In this document: piece after piece, positions 1 to 12,108 of the stretch
Numbering within the stretch: position 1 is the first letter of the stretch
How the letters are laid out: each line of letters begins with the position of its first letter
NCBI GenBank assembly: GCA_958430865.1
Contig: CAUDNR010004156.1
Span: 43,586-107,585, forward strand
Source: Entrophospora sp. SA101
Taxonomy: Eukaryota; Glomeromycota; Glomeromycetes; Entrophosporales; Entrophosporaceae
DNA length: 64,000 bases
Direction of reading: 5' to 3'
Position numbers and translations under genes: made by a program
The notes under the pieces: model-generated
The model's input: only the letters and a program-made list of their open reading frames with translations
Database searches by the model: none
Told to the model about the DNA's origin: nothing

Positions 1-3
1 GGG

Positions 4-792
4 ATGCCTGAAGGAGAACAACCACTGGAAAAAAAAGGACAAGGCAGATCAATCCATGTAAGTGAATTTATTACTAACACTATTGGAAGATTAAAACTAA
101 ATCAGCAGCAAATTGATGAATTTGGAGAGTCAATTCCTCATGAAGCAAGAGTGATGATGAATCCAGGAAAAAATTTTGATGGATGGTGGAATGTTGAAAA
201 ATTAATTGATCAAGTAAGTAATCTTTTCTATTTAATTTTATTAAATAGAAATAGAAAGTTAAAACCATTTTTATTATAGATAATTAATTGTGCAATTCCA
301 ATATTTGAGGCCACTCGCCCAGATGCAGTTGCAGTTTTTGCTTTTGATAATTTTTCAAGTCATGCAAAAGTTGCAGACAATGCTTTAAATGTAAACAATA
401 TGAATTTGAATCCAGGTGGAAATGAAAAAAAACCTAAAATGCAAGATACAATCTTTGATGGAAAAATTCAAATAATGGATTTTCCTGATGGAAAACCCAA
501 AGGAATAAAATTAATTTTAGAAGAGTGTGAATTATGGCCAAAAGAAGGGTTGAGATTAACTTTCAATAATAAGAATATTGAAGCAAACACAAGCTATCCA
601 AATTGTTGTGCAAGACATAGATTAGGAGCACAACCAGATTTTATGGCTCAAGTACCTTTGATTCAAGAAATCATTGAAGCTCATGGTCACAAGGTGATAT
701 TTTATCCAAAATATCACTGTGAATTAAATTACATAGAGATGTATTGGGATGCAGCCAAGAGGTTTGCAAGAGAAAATTGTAACTATACCTGA
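4..792 (+). CDS. DDE-type transposase-like protein, 5' end at the window edge
   Basis: Two exons (4-213 and 280-792) join in frame across a GTAAGT...TATAG intron and give 240 residues. An acidic motif inside FAFDNFSSHAKVA and a C-terminal block KYHCELNYIEMYWDAAKR resemble the second Asp and the Glu of the DDE transposases that are widespread in fungi. CCARHRLGAQPDF is another conserved-looking block. The first methionine is four bases from the window edge, so the true N-terminus, with the first catalytic Asp, may lie outside. After the TGA at 790-792 another frame stays open to about 872 (GFFDFATYYGHVRYADP), so the C-terminus is probably frameshifted. It would act as a DNA cut-and-paste enzyme, but it is probably inactive. 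The family assignment rests on motif recall. Confidence 0.6.
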
Positions 793-930
793 GCGGTTTC
801 TTTGACTTTGCTACTTATTATGGTCATGTGAGATATGCAGATCCACGTACAAAAGTTTTTTTATTTTTTGATTAACCTAGGAAAATACATAATATCATTA
901 TTGATATCCTTCCTCCCCCTTCTTGTTATC

Positions 931-1487
931 CTAATCACTATAACGATATTCATCATCATGACCATCATCATAATCATCAGCAGGATCCTCATAAACATAA
1001 TCTTCATTAACAGGTTTCTCATCTGTAACTTCGTATTCCAAAAATCCCATAATCATGCATCTATCTAGCACGGGAATCGGTGATACTGCATCTATAGAAT
1101 GTTGTTTATAATTGCTATAACTTAATAAGAAAGGTTTGGGACCCGACCACTTTTTACATAAAAATACAAGTGCGGTATCAGTTACATTAATGTTGTTTCC
1201 AAATTTGATACTTTTTAAATTTTTTGGTTGTGTTTCTATCAATGCGGTGACTATGTCATCAACAAAAATGACGATACCGCCAATTAATCTTAGATAGATT
1301 TTTTTTAAGCGTCTACAATTACTAAATATGTCGTTTAAGTAATAATGCAAATGATTTGCATAAAAAACTGTTAAATCCTCCAAGTTTCTACAACATTTTC
1401 CAATTGAAGAAAGAAGCAACAACAGATCATCATGATCACTTGGAGCCCCACCAATCTCCAGAGATTTGAGTCCATATCCATTGATAT
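931..1487 (-). pseudogene. Truncated F-box/LRR protein gene, C-terminal part only
   Basis: The reverse strand encodes about 180 residues closely similar to the C-terminal third of the intact F-box/LRR gene at 51983-53425. Shared blocks include IGKCCRNLEDLTVFYANHLH, KKWSGPKPFLLSYSNYKQ and EYEVTDEKP. The similarity stops at about 1487, exactly where the 2.6 kb repeat begins, so the F-box and most leucine-rich repeats are missing. The C-terminus carries an acidic Asp/Tyr tail (DYDDGHDDEYRYSD), a longer version of the DYSDYSD tail of the intact gene. No start codon or promoter of its own is evident. The two differ at many residues, so this is a diverged family member rather than a recent copy. 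Confidence 0.8.
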
Positions 1488-4097
1488 CAATAACGTAATA
1501 AAATGACAGCTAAATAAAGTAGCATCTAAATGATAAAAATAATAACTATTATTTGTTAATTTCTTCTCGAATTGATTATACTGATCTGTGAATGTTTTTT
1601 AGCCAGATAATTTTTTATTAGTTGAGCATCTAGGTCTTGACCTAGTATCGTTCTAATTAATATCAATCCAACATTCTCTTAGTTGGTCCACATACTTAAA
1701 ATAAAAAAAGATAAAGATAAAAAAACAGTTTCTTTTATATTTACTTACGATGGTTTTTATTGGTCATTGACTTTTCCTTTAGGACAATGTTTTCTCTTTT
1801 CAGATGAGCAATCGTTCTTTCTCGAGATTTAAATAAGATAGTTTTTATCTCACAAAAAATAAGACATTTATTATGCTTCACTTTATTCGTTTCTATTGAA
1901 TTTCCTCCATGTGAAGAAATTGTAACCCAGCAATAAATTATTATTAGAAGTCATGGATTAAAATTGCACCGAGTCCCTAAATTATAATATATAACATTGT
2001 TAATACAATTTTTTCTTTTAAAAGAAAATTATGATATAATCAATCAATTAATCAAATCAGATAAATTGCCAGTGGCATTTTTAATCTTTAACATGTTTAA
2101 GAAGACCGTCGTGAATTGTTATCATCATATATTATATAACAAAAAAAATAAAGCAAAACTTAAATTTATTACTCACTTGAAATTCTTGATGATGATAATA
2201 AATTATTCCCTCATTCATTATTATCTGTAAAAAAAATTTTTTGAACTGCAGATCGCAGATCATATAATTTGCCAAACCTTGATTTGTGATACGTGAGACA
2301 ATTGCAAAAATTTCATAATAGAATTTGGCGCAAATTTTTCGCAGATTACTAATTGCCTAAAAACTACTACTTATACGAATCTTATAAAATAATAAGAATC
2401 CCAAAGTTTCAATATACAAAGTTTCAAAGGGACTTTCTTATAAAATATTTTATATTAATATGTAGGGACCGTTGGATTCTTAAAATTGCTATATAAAACT
2501 TAAGATTCAAGTATAATATTAAGTGGTATATCGTGTAACAATTAGAGATTTTTGTATATGAAATATATGAAATTTTTTTTAATGCTGTGATTTTTTATTT
2601 AAACCCAATCAGAATTAGATAATTTGGAATAAGATCGACAAAAATTTGGCAATGAAATAGTTGTTTTTGTGATCTGCAACAGCGTCTACTATGCTTGATA
2701 ATACAAGTTTCCCTGATCGAAGTCGAAGGAAATATTTTTAATATTCCCTTAGATCTAGATCTGCCGAGAAGCCGAGAAACCGAGAAACACTTATTGTGTT
2801 TTGGTAGGTGGTGAGAATCTGAGAAACATTTATGTTTTGAGGTGCACGGGGCCGGTGCCAAGAAGCCGAAAAAACGCGTGCAATACACGTTTTGTAGGTG
2901 GTGAGAATCCGAAAAAGCATATTTCATAGGTTGACAAAGCCTAAGAAGTATGTTTTATAGGTGTATGGCTAAAGGGACTTGATTATCAACCGTACTCTTT
3001 TTGACCATTGTTGTGGACAAAGTTTGTTATACTTACTTTTCGTCTGTAAAGGTCAGTATGTGTGAAAATTTATTTTATAGACCATAAGTGCTTTTTTCAG
3101 TTTTGGATTTGGGCGAACTTTTATAACTGTCTCCGCAATTACAAAATTCTTAATTGGATTCCTGAACTGAGGATGTTTGAGGTAAGTTTTGCCATTGCAT
3201 ATAGTCGAGGTGAAGATTGTTTAACAGATTCTTATGTCACTATCATCTTGAAACAAATACCCTCTTCCATTAAATTTATTATAAACATGCAATTCTAGTA
3301 TTTCTATATAGTTACGACTATTCATTTTTTCCATCTACTTTTATTAGTGGACCTAGCCCTTTTCCCGAAAAACGCCCCCATACCATTATGCCTCCGCCAC
3401 CATGTTTCACTGTTGGGACAACATTTTCAATACTGTAGCTGGTGCCGCACATCATTTTGAGTTGAATTTTGGACATCGAGTATGTGATCATTTCTATAAC
3501 TTTGGATACAAAAAAAAAAAAAGATTTTTAATCCGAGAAACCTTGGCTATGATGTAAAAATGCAGTATTTTTCTAAACAGGACGTTGGTTATGCCACCAG
3601 CATTACTTGGAGCAAGATTCTCGTTTAGAAATCAAAACACACCACCACACCATTACCAAGATCACGGCCCGCAGATGTTGTATGTGAAAAACCGCGTAAC
3701 AAGATTGTTTAGAATTTCCAAATTTCGTATATACTCTTTTAATCAATACGACAATTAATTGTTTGATTCTGAATTTATAAAAAGAAACGTCCATTTACGA
3801 GGTTATCGCGAGAAAACAATTTACAAATTATTAAAAACATAAAAATCCAAGACAAGTTTACCAAATGTTTACTGATTTCTTTACTCATCGATTCTATGAT
3901 TCCAAAATGCCAAAACTTGAAAATTTACACAAAGTTACAAGATTTCCTGAAATCATTATTAATACCAAATCATCCAATAATGTTGAAAGTTGTAAATAAT
4001 ATTACTGGGGAGATGGACGGTTCGATGAATTACCTTTCAGCTCATGACAGAGTCAATTATATAGAAGCCATAATAGAAATATCAATGTACTACTTGT
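1488..4097 (+). repeat. Arm A of a 2.6 kb dispersed repeat (inverted copy at 46491-49072)
   Basis: The sequence from CAATAACGTAATAAAATGAC to AATGTACTACTTGTT is the near-perfect reverse complement of 46491-49072. The arms are 2610 and 2582 bp. The repeat is a composite. It holds AT-rich non-coding DNA, a GC-richer patch at about 2735-2960 with TAGGTGGTGAGAATC repeated twice about 90 bp apart, a Tc1 transposase fragment (3239-3440), and most of the first half of a 1 kb tandem unit that starts at 3583. I see no terminal inverted repeats at its own ends, so it is a repeat of unknown class or a segmental copy rather than a clean transposon. The short open frames in it look like chance. Confidence 0.85.
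3239..3440 (-). pseudogene. Tc1/mariner transposase fragment inside arm A
   Basis: Read on the reverse strand this matches the central part of the Tc1 transposase remnant at 10941-11252, including residues equivalent to KHGGRGIMGWGR, GKGLGPLIKVDG, NYIEILE and GYLFQDD. Homology breaks off abruptly on both sides (CTATCATCTTGAAAC at one end, an unrelated TGGTGCCGCACATC at the other). It is an embedded scrap with no ends of its own. The same scrap is present in arm B. Confidence 0.8.
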
Positions 4098-4329
4098 TAG
4101 TAAAATTAATAAGGTTTTAAACATTTATCAAAAAAATCAAAAATTATCAAAAGATATTAACGATGATGAAAATAATAATTCACGTAAGAAAAATATGAAT
4201 GTAAATTTGTTTATAGTATAGATGCATAAAGAACAAATGAACAATCATTTTGTTTATAATTTTATAATAGAATAGATAGTTCAAATAATAATAAAAAATA
4301 TCTATTGTATATTCGCATACATTTTTTAG

Positions 4330-4474
4330 AAGGGGCATTTGCTGTATGGAAGAATTGGAAATTAAAAGACTTTTAGGTGAAAAGGATTCGGAAATATTTT
4401 GTTGACATTTTGGTGTAAAACCAAATGGTAATGTTGACCCAGCAAAAGATATTCAAGGTGAATTAAAAAATAAG
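4330..4474 (+). pseudogene. Captured exon fragment of a SPATA20/YyaL (DUF255, thioredoxin-fold) gene, copy 1
   Basis: After a TTTTTTAG acceptor the frame reads GAFAVWKNWKLKDFLGEKD, then FC-stop-HFGVKPNGNVDPAKD, then a GTAACA donor. In the SPATA20/YyaL family the usual text here is EGAFYVW followed by a cysteine-aromatic-HYGV-GNVDP stretch, which is a good match in order and spacing. A TGA replaces an aromatic codon in the middle, so the exon is dead. No other part of such a gene is recognisable nearby. A preceding open stretch ending in a GTAAGA donor (about 4110-4180) may be the exon before it. Confidence 0.6.
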
Positions 4475-5332
4475 GTAACAGTTTATCTATTTATTTGTTA
4501 ATTTAACTGTCATTTCTTATCGGATTTTAATAATGTGATCTTATGGTGGTTGCAACGGCTTTAAAGATTTATAATTTATCTGTTAGTCGTTGGTTATGCC
4601 ACCAGCATTACTTGGAGCAAGATTCTCGTTTGGAAATCAAAGCACGCCGCCACCATTACCAAGATCATGGCTCACAGATGTTGTATGTGAAAAATCGCGT
4701 AACAAGATTGTTTAGAATTTCCAAATTTCGTATATACTCTTTTAATCAATAGGACAATTAATTGTTTGATTCTGAATTTATAAAAAGAAACGTCCATTTA
4801 CGAGGTTATCGCGAGAAAACAATTTACAAATTATTAAAAACATAAAAATCCAAGACAAGTTTACCAAATGTTTACTGATTTCTTTACTCATCGATTCTAT
4901 GATTCCAAAATGCCAAAACTTGAAAATTTACACAAAGTTACAAGATTTCCTGAAATCATTATTAATACCAAATCATCCAATAATGTTGAAAGTTGTAAAT
5001 AATATTACTGGGGAGATGGACGGTTCGATGAATTACCTTTCAGCTCATGACAGAGTCAATTATATAGAAGCCATAATAGAAATATCAATGTACTACTTGT
5101 TAGTAAAATTAATAAGGTTTTAAACATTTATCAAAAAAATCAAAAATTATCAAAAGATATTAACGATGATGAAAATAATAATTCACGTAAGAAAAATATG
5201 AATGTAAATTTGTTTATAGTATAGATGCATAAAGAACAAATGAACAATCATTTTGTTTATAATTTTATAATAGAATAGATAGTTCAAATAATAATAAAAA
5301 ATATCTATTGTATATTCGCATACATTTTTTAG

Positions 5333-5477
5333 AAGGGGCATTTGCTGTATGGAAGAATTGGAAATTAAAAGACTTTTAGGTGAAAAGGATTCGGAAATAT
5401 TTTGTTGACATTTTGGTGTAAAACCAAATGGTAATGTTGACCCAGCAAAAGATATTCAAGGTGAATTAAAAAATAAG
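5333..5477 (+). pseudogene. Captured exon fragment of a SPATA20/YyaL gene, copy 2
   Basis: This is the second tandem copy of the fragment at 4330-4474, offset by 1003 bp and identical in the part I compared, including the internal TGA. The stop therefore predates the tandem duplication. Confidence 0.6.
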
Positions 5478-5743
5478 GTAACAGTTTATCTATTTATTTG
5501 TTAATTTAACTGTCATTTCTTATCGGATTTTAATAATGTGATCTTATGGTGGTTGCAACGGCTTTAAAGATTTATAATTTATCTGTTAGTACATTTGAAC
5601 AACACTATTAAATCATTAATAATGATTTATTCTTTTATTTTATTAAAAAAATAATCTACATATTCTAAATAAATAGAGGGAATAATAATTTAAATAAATT
5701 AAATTTTTAATAAAATAATAAATTCTAATTATAAAAGTTAAGA

Positions 5744-8700
5744 TTAGCTCAAAATCATCATAACACTACCTCCCAATCTAAAAAATTAATTAATTAAAAG
5801 TTAAATAAAATTGATTTTTTTCAATTAATAATAATCAATATCATTATAATTATAAATACCTTGAGGAAGTACTTGAATGCTTGGCAGCAATCAACAAATC
5901 TTTTTTACCATCTCCATTAAAATCATATTTTATTATTTTACTTCCAAATCTTGTTTGTTGTTGTCGTCCATTTATGCATTCCTTAGGAATGACTTCAATA
6001 CTCTCACTATGTAATAATGATGATAATGGTGGTGATGATGATGATACATTATTATCATTGTAAAATAATGATGGACTTATAGCATATTTATAAACTCTTC
6101 CTGATTCTGTAATTTGATCAGGAAAAATTGTACATTAATTTTTTTATTTTCCAAATATTAAACAAACTCGAATATTTATATTTACCCAAAAATGTAAATG
6201 GTTCCGAAACAAATAACAATCTATCAATTTCATCCCAATATACCGAACTACCAAGATGTGATGAACTTTCTGACCCATATTTGATCAATAATAACCCATT
6301 TCCAATTTTCATTACTTCATCAGATAGTAAAGCTCCTTGTTTAATATAATCCAAATCTAATAATCTCACTGCACCTGCTTGCCATATCTTGTAACCAGGA
6401 AACAGTCCATTATACGACTATTGTATATTGTAAATATATTTTGATTAATTTGCTATCAACCTAAATAAATATTAATAAAACATCATTCAATGATCATTTA
6501 ATGGTACCTCTGATTTTGAAGTGATAAGAATGTAATTCTTTCCATTATTTAAGAAATTGCCTGAAATTATTAAACTATAAAAAAAAAATCATTATTGTTA
6601 TTCTTCTCCTCATATTTATTTTTTAATATATATATATATATGTTTGGACGAATTACCTTCCAAATGCCTGGAATTCACTAGTCCCACTCAAATCAAATTT
6701 ATCAAAAGATTTAATAATTTTGTTGGTAGTACTAATTATTTCAAATCCATATATTTTACCAACTGTTTGTTTCTTATTACCATACCCTGGTGCTCCAACT
6801 ACAATTATGGAGTTACTATTATTATTAGGTGATTTAACTACTTCTATAGCTGATCCAAACCATTCATAAGCTTGCTTTTCTGGGCTAAGCTTTTGCCAAT
6901 CATTATCATGTCTTGAAATGTTCCCTTGATGATTACTTGAACTTAAGAATGCAAAAATCGCTCCTATGTGTGAATGTGTATACTAATATGAAGTAAACAT
7001 AAACATAATAATGTAAATAATGCAAACAAATGTATAAATTTAAATATAAACGTAAAAACATAAACATAAACATAAAATGTTACAAGTACCAAGTATGTTA
7101 TATTATACATTCCACAGTGAGGACACCCAATTATTAAATCTTTATAACCATCATTATCAATATCACCAGATGCTAAAACATAACCAAATCCTTCAATTTG
7201 TAAATTATCTTTAACAGTATTTGATGAGGTACGAATTTGAATGTCTGGAACATCCGATAGCTTCTTTGCATCTTTACTCCCAAAATATATATAAACTTTA
7301 CCAGTATATGCTAAATCTTTAGCACCAAAAGATGGTGCACCAACGGCCAAATCATCTATCCCATCTGAATTCATATCTACGACAGCCAATGACCACCCAA
7401 AACGTGATTCTGACATTAAATCATGTCCTTGTATAATTTGATCAGCTGTGTCAATAATATCATATGATAAAGTTTTTGGTGGTGATGATTGTTGATTGTT
7501 TCTTTTGCCGTAAAATATGAAAATTGCTCCCAAATGAATAGCAATTGGATCATTACTATAATAAGGTGCACTAATCACTATATATAACATAAAATATTTA
7601 TTATCATTATATATTAATTAATTTTTACTTATAACAAAAAATATATGCGTATTACCTAAATCTTCAATACCATCACCATTAAAATCTCCAACTATCATAT
7701 CATGACCAAAAGATGCATATGGATATAAAGAGTCCAATGTGATGATTTTCTCTGAATCATTTGGTAATGCTTTGCAAAGCAATTCTATATCAGGATTCTC
7801 CTTATTATTGGTGTTACTGCTACTACAAATATTACTGATAGGTGGTGATGGCATTTTTGATGATAATTGAGGAGTGTTTATTGTGGGTTTGAAATTAAAA
7901 TTTATTTGATTATTATTTGCAGCATTTTGATTTATTATTTTAATTGTTGAATCTTCTCTTTCAATTGTATTTAAATGTTCTTTTTCTTGATGATGAAGAA
8001 GGTTATGATTATATCGAGTTTTCAAATGCCCTATACCATTCTCATCTTTATAAAAGTCAATTTCAAAACCATTAGCCTCAAGAATTTTTATTGCTTGAAC
8101 ATAAGTTAAACCATTATCCTTATTTTGCCAATTCTTCTTATTGTTATATCTTGGTTCTGTAAAAAAAGATTTTTTGAATGCATCACACAATGATGAATAA
8201 TTTCCTGGACCATCTTCGAACCAATTTGATAAACCATTCCAACAATCATGAACATTAGCTGCCATATTATTAAGTCCTAATTTTACCAATGACAATAATA
8301 AAGTGTAAGTATAGTTTCACAAGTAATTAATATAATATTTCTAATTAGAAACAAGCATTTACCTCCACGATGATAATTTTCCAATTGTTCGATCAGAAAT
8401 GGTGACTATACAATAACTAGATTTTGTAAATCTTCAAAATGATTATTACAAAAAAAGAAAAAGAAATAGAGAAGAAATTTCTATTATTATTATTATAATA
8501 ATAATAATAATTTTAGATTATCTCACCTTCTCACCATAAGTTTGGAAAAAAAATTTTCCAAAACGCTATATAATGAAAAAAAAATTAATCAAATAAATAT
8601 TACTTGTATAAGTAATACAAAAAAACAAATTATCCCCAGAAATTATTACTTTGTTGAATTCAGCAAAAGCATATGAACGTTTTATACAAAACTGAATTTG

Positions 8701-9740
8701 TGGTTCTGTCACAGTTTTACCCATTTTCTCGTAGATTGCAATTAAATCTTTGAAAGGAATCTCCCATTTCTAAATATATATATATATATATAATCGAAAT
8801 TTAAATTTTAACATTAATATATAATAAATATCTCAATAGTTTTTTTTTTTAGATCCTTACACCTAAATAATCAATTTCTGACATATGTGAAAGTGTAAAT
8901 TCACCACCATTATCAGCAGCTTGATGTGCATCATTATATACACCCCAGTAATTCATTTCTGCCATTGCATTTATAAATCCACTTTCCATCTCTAAACTAT
9001 GCCATGATGTATCCGCTGCACCATGTGAAACGATTGCAAATAAAAATGCTATTATTTTCTGAATAATAAATAATGTGAATGAATATATTATAATGTGGAT
9101 GTGAGTTATGTGGGTATTATGCGAATGAATGAATTAATTCTGATTACAAGTATACCTGAGCATTGACATCATTTTCCCAAGTTGAATTGTTATAATTTTC
9201 ACGTATATATTCAGTGCTAGCTTTAACAAATGGTGGCCAATGTGCTTTTTTATTAATATTAAAAATTATTAAATTATTAATTATTAACTTTCTTGATAAA
9301 AAACAATTAATTGAATTTCTTGAATAAAAAAACAATAATTAATAGCTAATAAATACCATCTTCGGCAGCTTCATCATTTCCTAAGCAATTATATCCCCTG
9401 GTAATAGTGATGATATATATTAATGAAAATATATATTTATAACGGATATAAACATATTGAAATAACTACTTACCAATCGGGAAAAACTGAGCCACACTAT
9501 AATAATACTATTATTAATATTAACAATGATAAATCTTTCCAATGAAATAAAGAAAAGAGAATTTACCTGTACAATTTCTTTATATTTTTTAAGGAATTGG
9601 GAATATTTGATACGAGAAGCTATTGTTGGCTTAAAAAATTCAATTGCTCTCACAGTAACCTCATTATGGACACTTAATCCACAACAATTTACCACTGTTA
9701 TAAAAATTAATAAAGGTACCAAAATTTTTTTAAAATTCAT
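5744..9740 (-). CDS. GPLD1-like: Secreted glycosylphosphatidylinositol-specific phospholipase D-like protein (GPI-PLD family)
   Basis: Fifteen exons read downward: 9740-9567, 9496-9474, 9397-9357, 9244-9156, 9058-8861, 8769-8650, 8565-8527, 8405-8363, 8276-7656, 7577-7090, 6982-6657, 6574-6508, 6417-6186, 6106-5860 and 5777-5744. They sum to 2742 nt (913 residues; animal GPLD1 is about 840). A signal peptide (MNFKKILVPLLIFITVVNC) is followed by CGLSVHNEV, the mature N-terminus typical of GPI-PLD. The zinc-dependent phospholipase domain (about 20-280) shows HWPPFVKAS, YIRENY, HGAADTSWHSL and DAHQAADNGGE, whose His/Asp residues are the expected zinc ligands. C-terminal FG-GAP beta-propeller repeats carry calcium loops (GDFNGDGIEDL, DMNSDGIDDLAVGAP, GDIDNDGYKDLIIG, DFNGDGKKDLLIAA). 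A Gln/Asn-rich insert at about 310-400 looks lineage-specific. Expected role: hydrolysis of GPI anchors outside the cell or in the secretory path, releasing anchored proteins. Splice sites were placed by eye; the 8861 and 6982 choices are the least certain. Confidence 0.9.
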
Positions 9741-10711
9741 TATTTTTTTGGTTTTAAAAAAATGTGGATTTTTTTTAGAAAAATTATATTAATTAATCTT
9801 CTCATAGTGTATATGACCTATATAATAATATAAATAAATTTTATTTGTTTTTGTTAAATAACAATACTGCACTATTGAAAAATCAATTATCATAATAAGT
9901 ATATATAAGTATTAGGTTTGCTTTCATATTAATTCATTTATTTATTTTATTTATTAAAGATAATTATCTAATACTAACTGTTAATGCCATATTTTCCAAG
10001 ATCAAATATTATTACTAATTATTCAAAAGCCATCAAGTGACACAAGGATGTGGTGTTTTTTGAATTTTTGTCACGTGTACATATTTTGGCCAATAAGATT
10101 TAAGAAAATGATTGTGATACAATTGGGCTAGGTAGGAGATATATCACTTGAAAGTAAGTATTTTAAATAAAGAACATTATGGCTTAACAGATGGCAAATT
10201 TTGAAAATAATTTTCAACCCTTTATAACTGTTGATAGAAAGTTTACAATGAAAAGAACGGAATTATTTTGACTTCTATAATTGTTTGGTGCAACTATTTT
10301 TTTGAATTGATCGCCCCTGAGGAGTAGGTACTATTTTTGGTAAAACCAATAATAGTTGATGTCTTTTTGTACCAAAAAGGATTGGAACTGGTTTGAACAG
10401 TTTAAACGGTTTTTTGAACAACATTACACGAACACTTATTAATTATTTGTGTCACATTTTGAACATGTGTAACCGGTTCGAACGGTTCCCAAAACCAAAC
10501 CAAAAAAAACCATGGGTTGGTTTCAAAACCAAGTTCAAACCGTTTATTAATGAAACCGCTCCATCCCTAGAGTAGGGGATTGTTGTATATTAAGTAACAA
10601 TTGATTTCTGTGAACTTGAATAATTAAAAATAAAGGAAATTAAAACAATGTTGATCATCAATTTTATTAGTGATGGTTACTGTTATTAATTACGTACAAC
10701 AATTTTTATCT
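9741..10711. other. Intergenic region upstream of the GPI-PLD gene
   Basis: AT-rich, with no supportable gene. The first 100-200 bp should hold the GPI-PLD promoter; no motif is certain. Between 10390 and 10560 the sequence is unusually rich in variants of AACCGGTT/AACGGTT and AAAACCAA, giving overlapping imperfect palindromes (for example AACCGGTTCGAACGGTT). The same motif family forms a hairpin at 39806-39842, which suggests debris of a repeat. The 60-codon open frame here is not convincing. Confidence 0.5.
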
Positions 10712-12012
10712 TACAGTAGCTAAACCCTTATTGATCTAATACTTAGTTGGCCAACCGTTACTTTAATGCATGCTTGAATTCTTCGGGGATACTTTCTATT
10801 AAATTTATTAAACCATTTTCAGGAATGTTTTTCCATTCTTCGTGCAAAGCAATCTCGAGTTCATTTTATTTTTAAATTTATTATGTCTTTTATGAACTCT
10901 TGTTTCCAACGCTTTCCATAGATGCTCGATTGGATTCAAATCAGGAGATTGACTTGGCCAATTTTTTAAAGTTTTGGTTTTGTTTTGTTTCTATCCATGT
11001 TTTGACAACTTTTGCTATACGGACAGGTGCATTATCATCTTGAAACAAATACCCTCTTCCATTAAATTTATTATAAACATGCAATTCTAGTATTTCTATA
11101 TAGTTACGGCTATTCATTTTTCCGTCCACTTTTATTAGTGGACCTAGCCCTTTTCCCGAATAACGCCCCCATCCCATTATGCCTCTGCCACCATGTTTCA
11201 CTGCTGGGACAAGATTTCCAATATTGTATCTTGTTCCCAGGCATTCCTCCAAACATAACCTTGACCATCATTTTGAAATAAGTATACCTTTCTCATCACT
11301 CCAAATGACGTTTTCCATTTTCTAATAGTCCAATCTTTCTTTATCAAGGCATCAGTTTAAACGATTAATTCTCTGCTGCTCATTAATAAAGGGTTTAGCT
11401 GCTGGAACACGAGCATCAATATTTAAATAATTTAGATTTCTTCTGATAGTTTTATAGAGACTTGTCATTTATCTTTTATTTGTTTAGCTGATTACGATTA
11501 TCTTTTTTAGTGATTTTTTTCAATTCTTCCTGATGAACACTATCTAAAATTTTAGGACGTTCACTCCTAGGTAACGTTTTGTATCACCTCTCTCTTCAAA
11601 ATTCTGGATTGCCCTTATTACTGTAGTCCTAGGAAAGAATTTTACTGATTTTTACTTTTGATATGCCACTTTTATAAAGACCGATTATCTGACCACGTTC
11701 GTTTTCAGTTAAATCTGACATTTTATCAAAATTTTCAAAAAAAATTTATTTTGAGGATCAGAAGACCTTAGATTATCATATATAAAAATTTTAAAACATG
11801 TTATTTTAGAGAAATTGTCAAAACATTTCATCATCAGGATTTTTCATATTTCTTTTATTTTTAATTGCTCGAGTTCTAGAAAATTTAGTAACATAAGACT
11901 CTATATACATAATCTTTGAAATCTAAGCTATAAATTTTCTGTGTACTTATTATGTACGCTTTTGCGTAATCAATATATTTAGGGTGTCCGATACTTTTGA
12001 CCAGGTACTGTA
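10712..12012 (-). mobile_element. Degenerate Tc1/mariner element
   Basis: The right end reads AGGGTGTCCGATACTTTTGACCAGGTACTGTA. This is the reverse complement of a typical Tc1 terminus (TACAGTACCTGGTCAAAAG) with its TA target site. The left end, TACAGTAGCTAAACCC, is only partly complementary, so one terminus has decayed. The element is about 1.3 kb, the usual Tc1 size, and contains one reverse-strand transposase relic. It cannot be autonomous. Confidence 0.8.
10780..11722 (-). pseudogene. Tc1 transposase pseudogene
   Basis: The N-terminus begins at 11722 with SDLTENERGQIIGLYKSG, a Tc1 helix-turn-helix. The frame is then lost several times. The catalytic core is readable at 11252-10941: VKHGGRGIMGWGR, PLIKVDGKMNSRNYIEIL and GYLFQDDNAPVR, which holds the second catalytic Asp. 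A further frame gives [12 protein letters not shown], with the catalytic Glu of the DD34E triad. Multiple frameshifts and stops make it non-functional. Confidence 0.85.
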
Positions 12013-12108
12013 TATAGTTGAATTGGGTCATTTCTTTGATATTCATCTAAAAATATAAATAACAATAAATATTAAAATTACGTGTATAATCAAGGAAAAA
12101 ATGTATTT

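Larger units (their letters stand above)
3583..5589 (+). repeat. 1.0 kb unit duplicated in tandem (3583-4587 and 4588-5589)
   Basis: The block starting CGTTGGTTATGCCACCAGC and ending TTTATAATTTATCTGTTAG occurs twice head to tail. The offset is 1005 bp at the start and 1003 bp after a two-base difference near 3645. The copies differ at only a few bases, so the duplication is recent. Arm B of the inverted repeat contains the first part of this unit only and ends inside it, so the duplication was not carried to the second locus, or the copying preceded it. Each unit holds a 75-codon open frame of unknown meaning (3896-4120 and 4899-5123) and a DUF255-type exon fragment. Confidence 0.9.

Noticed and set aside
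3896..4120. 75-codon frame repeated at 4899 as a real gene
   Set aside because: Preserved only because the two copies are nearly identical; no start context, domain or similarity recognised.
9144..9335. 63-codon frame as a separate small gene
   Set aside because: It is exon 4 of the GPI-PLD gene read on into its upstream intron.
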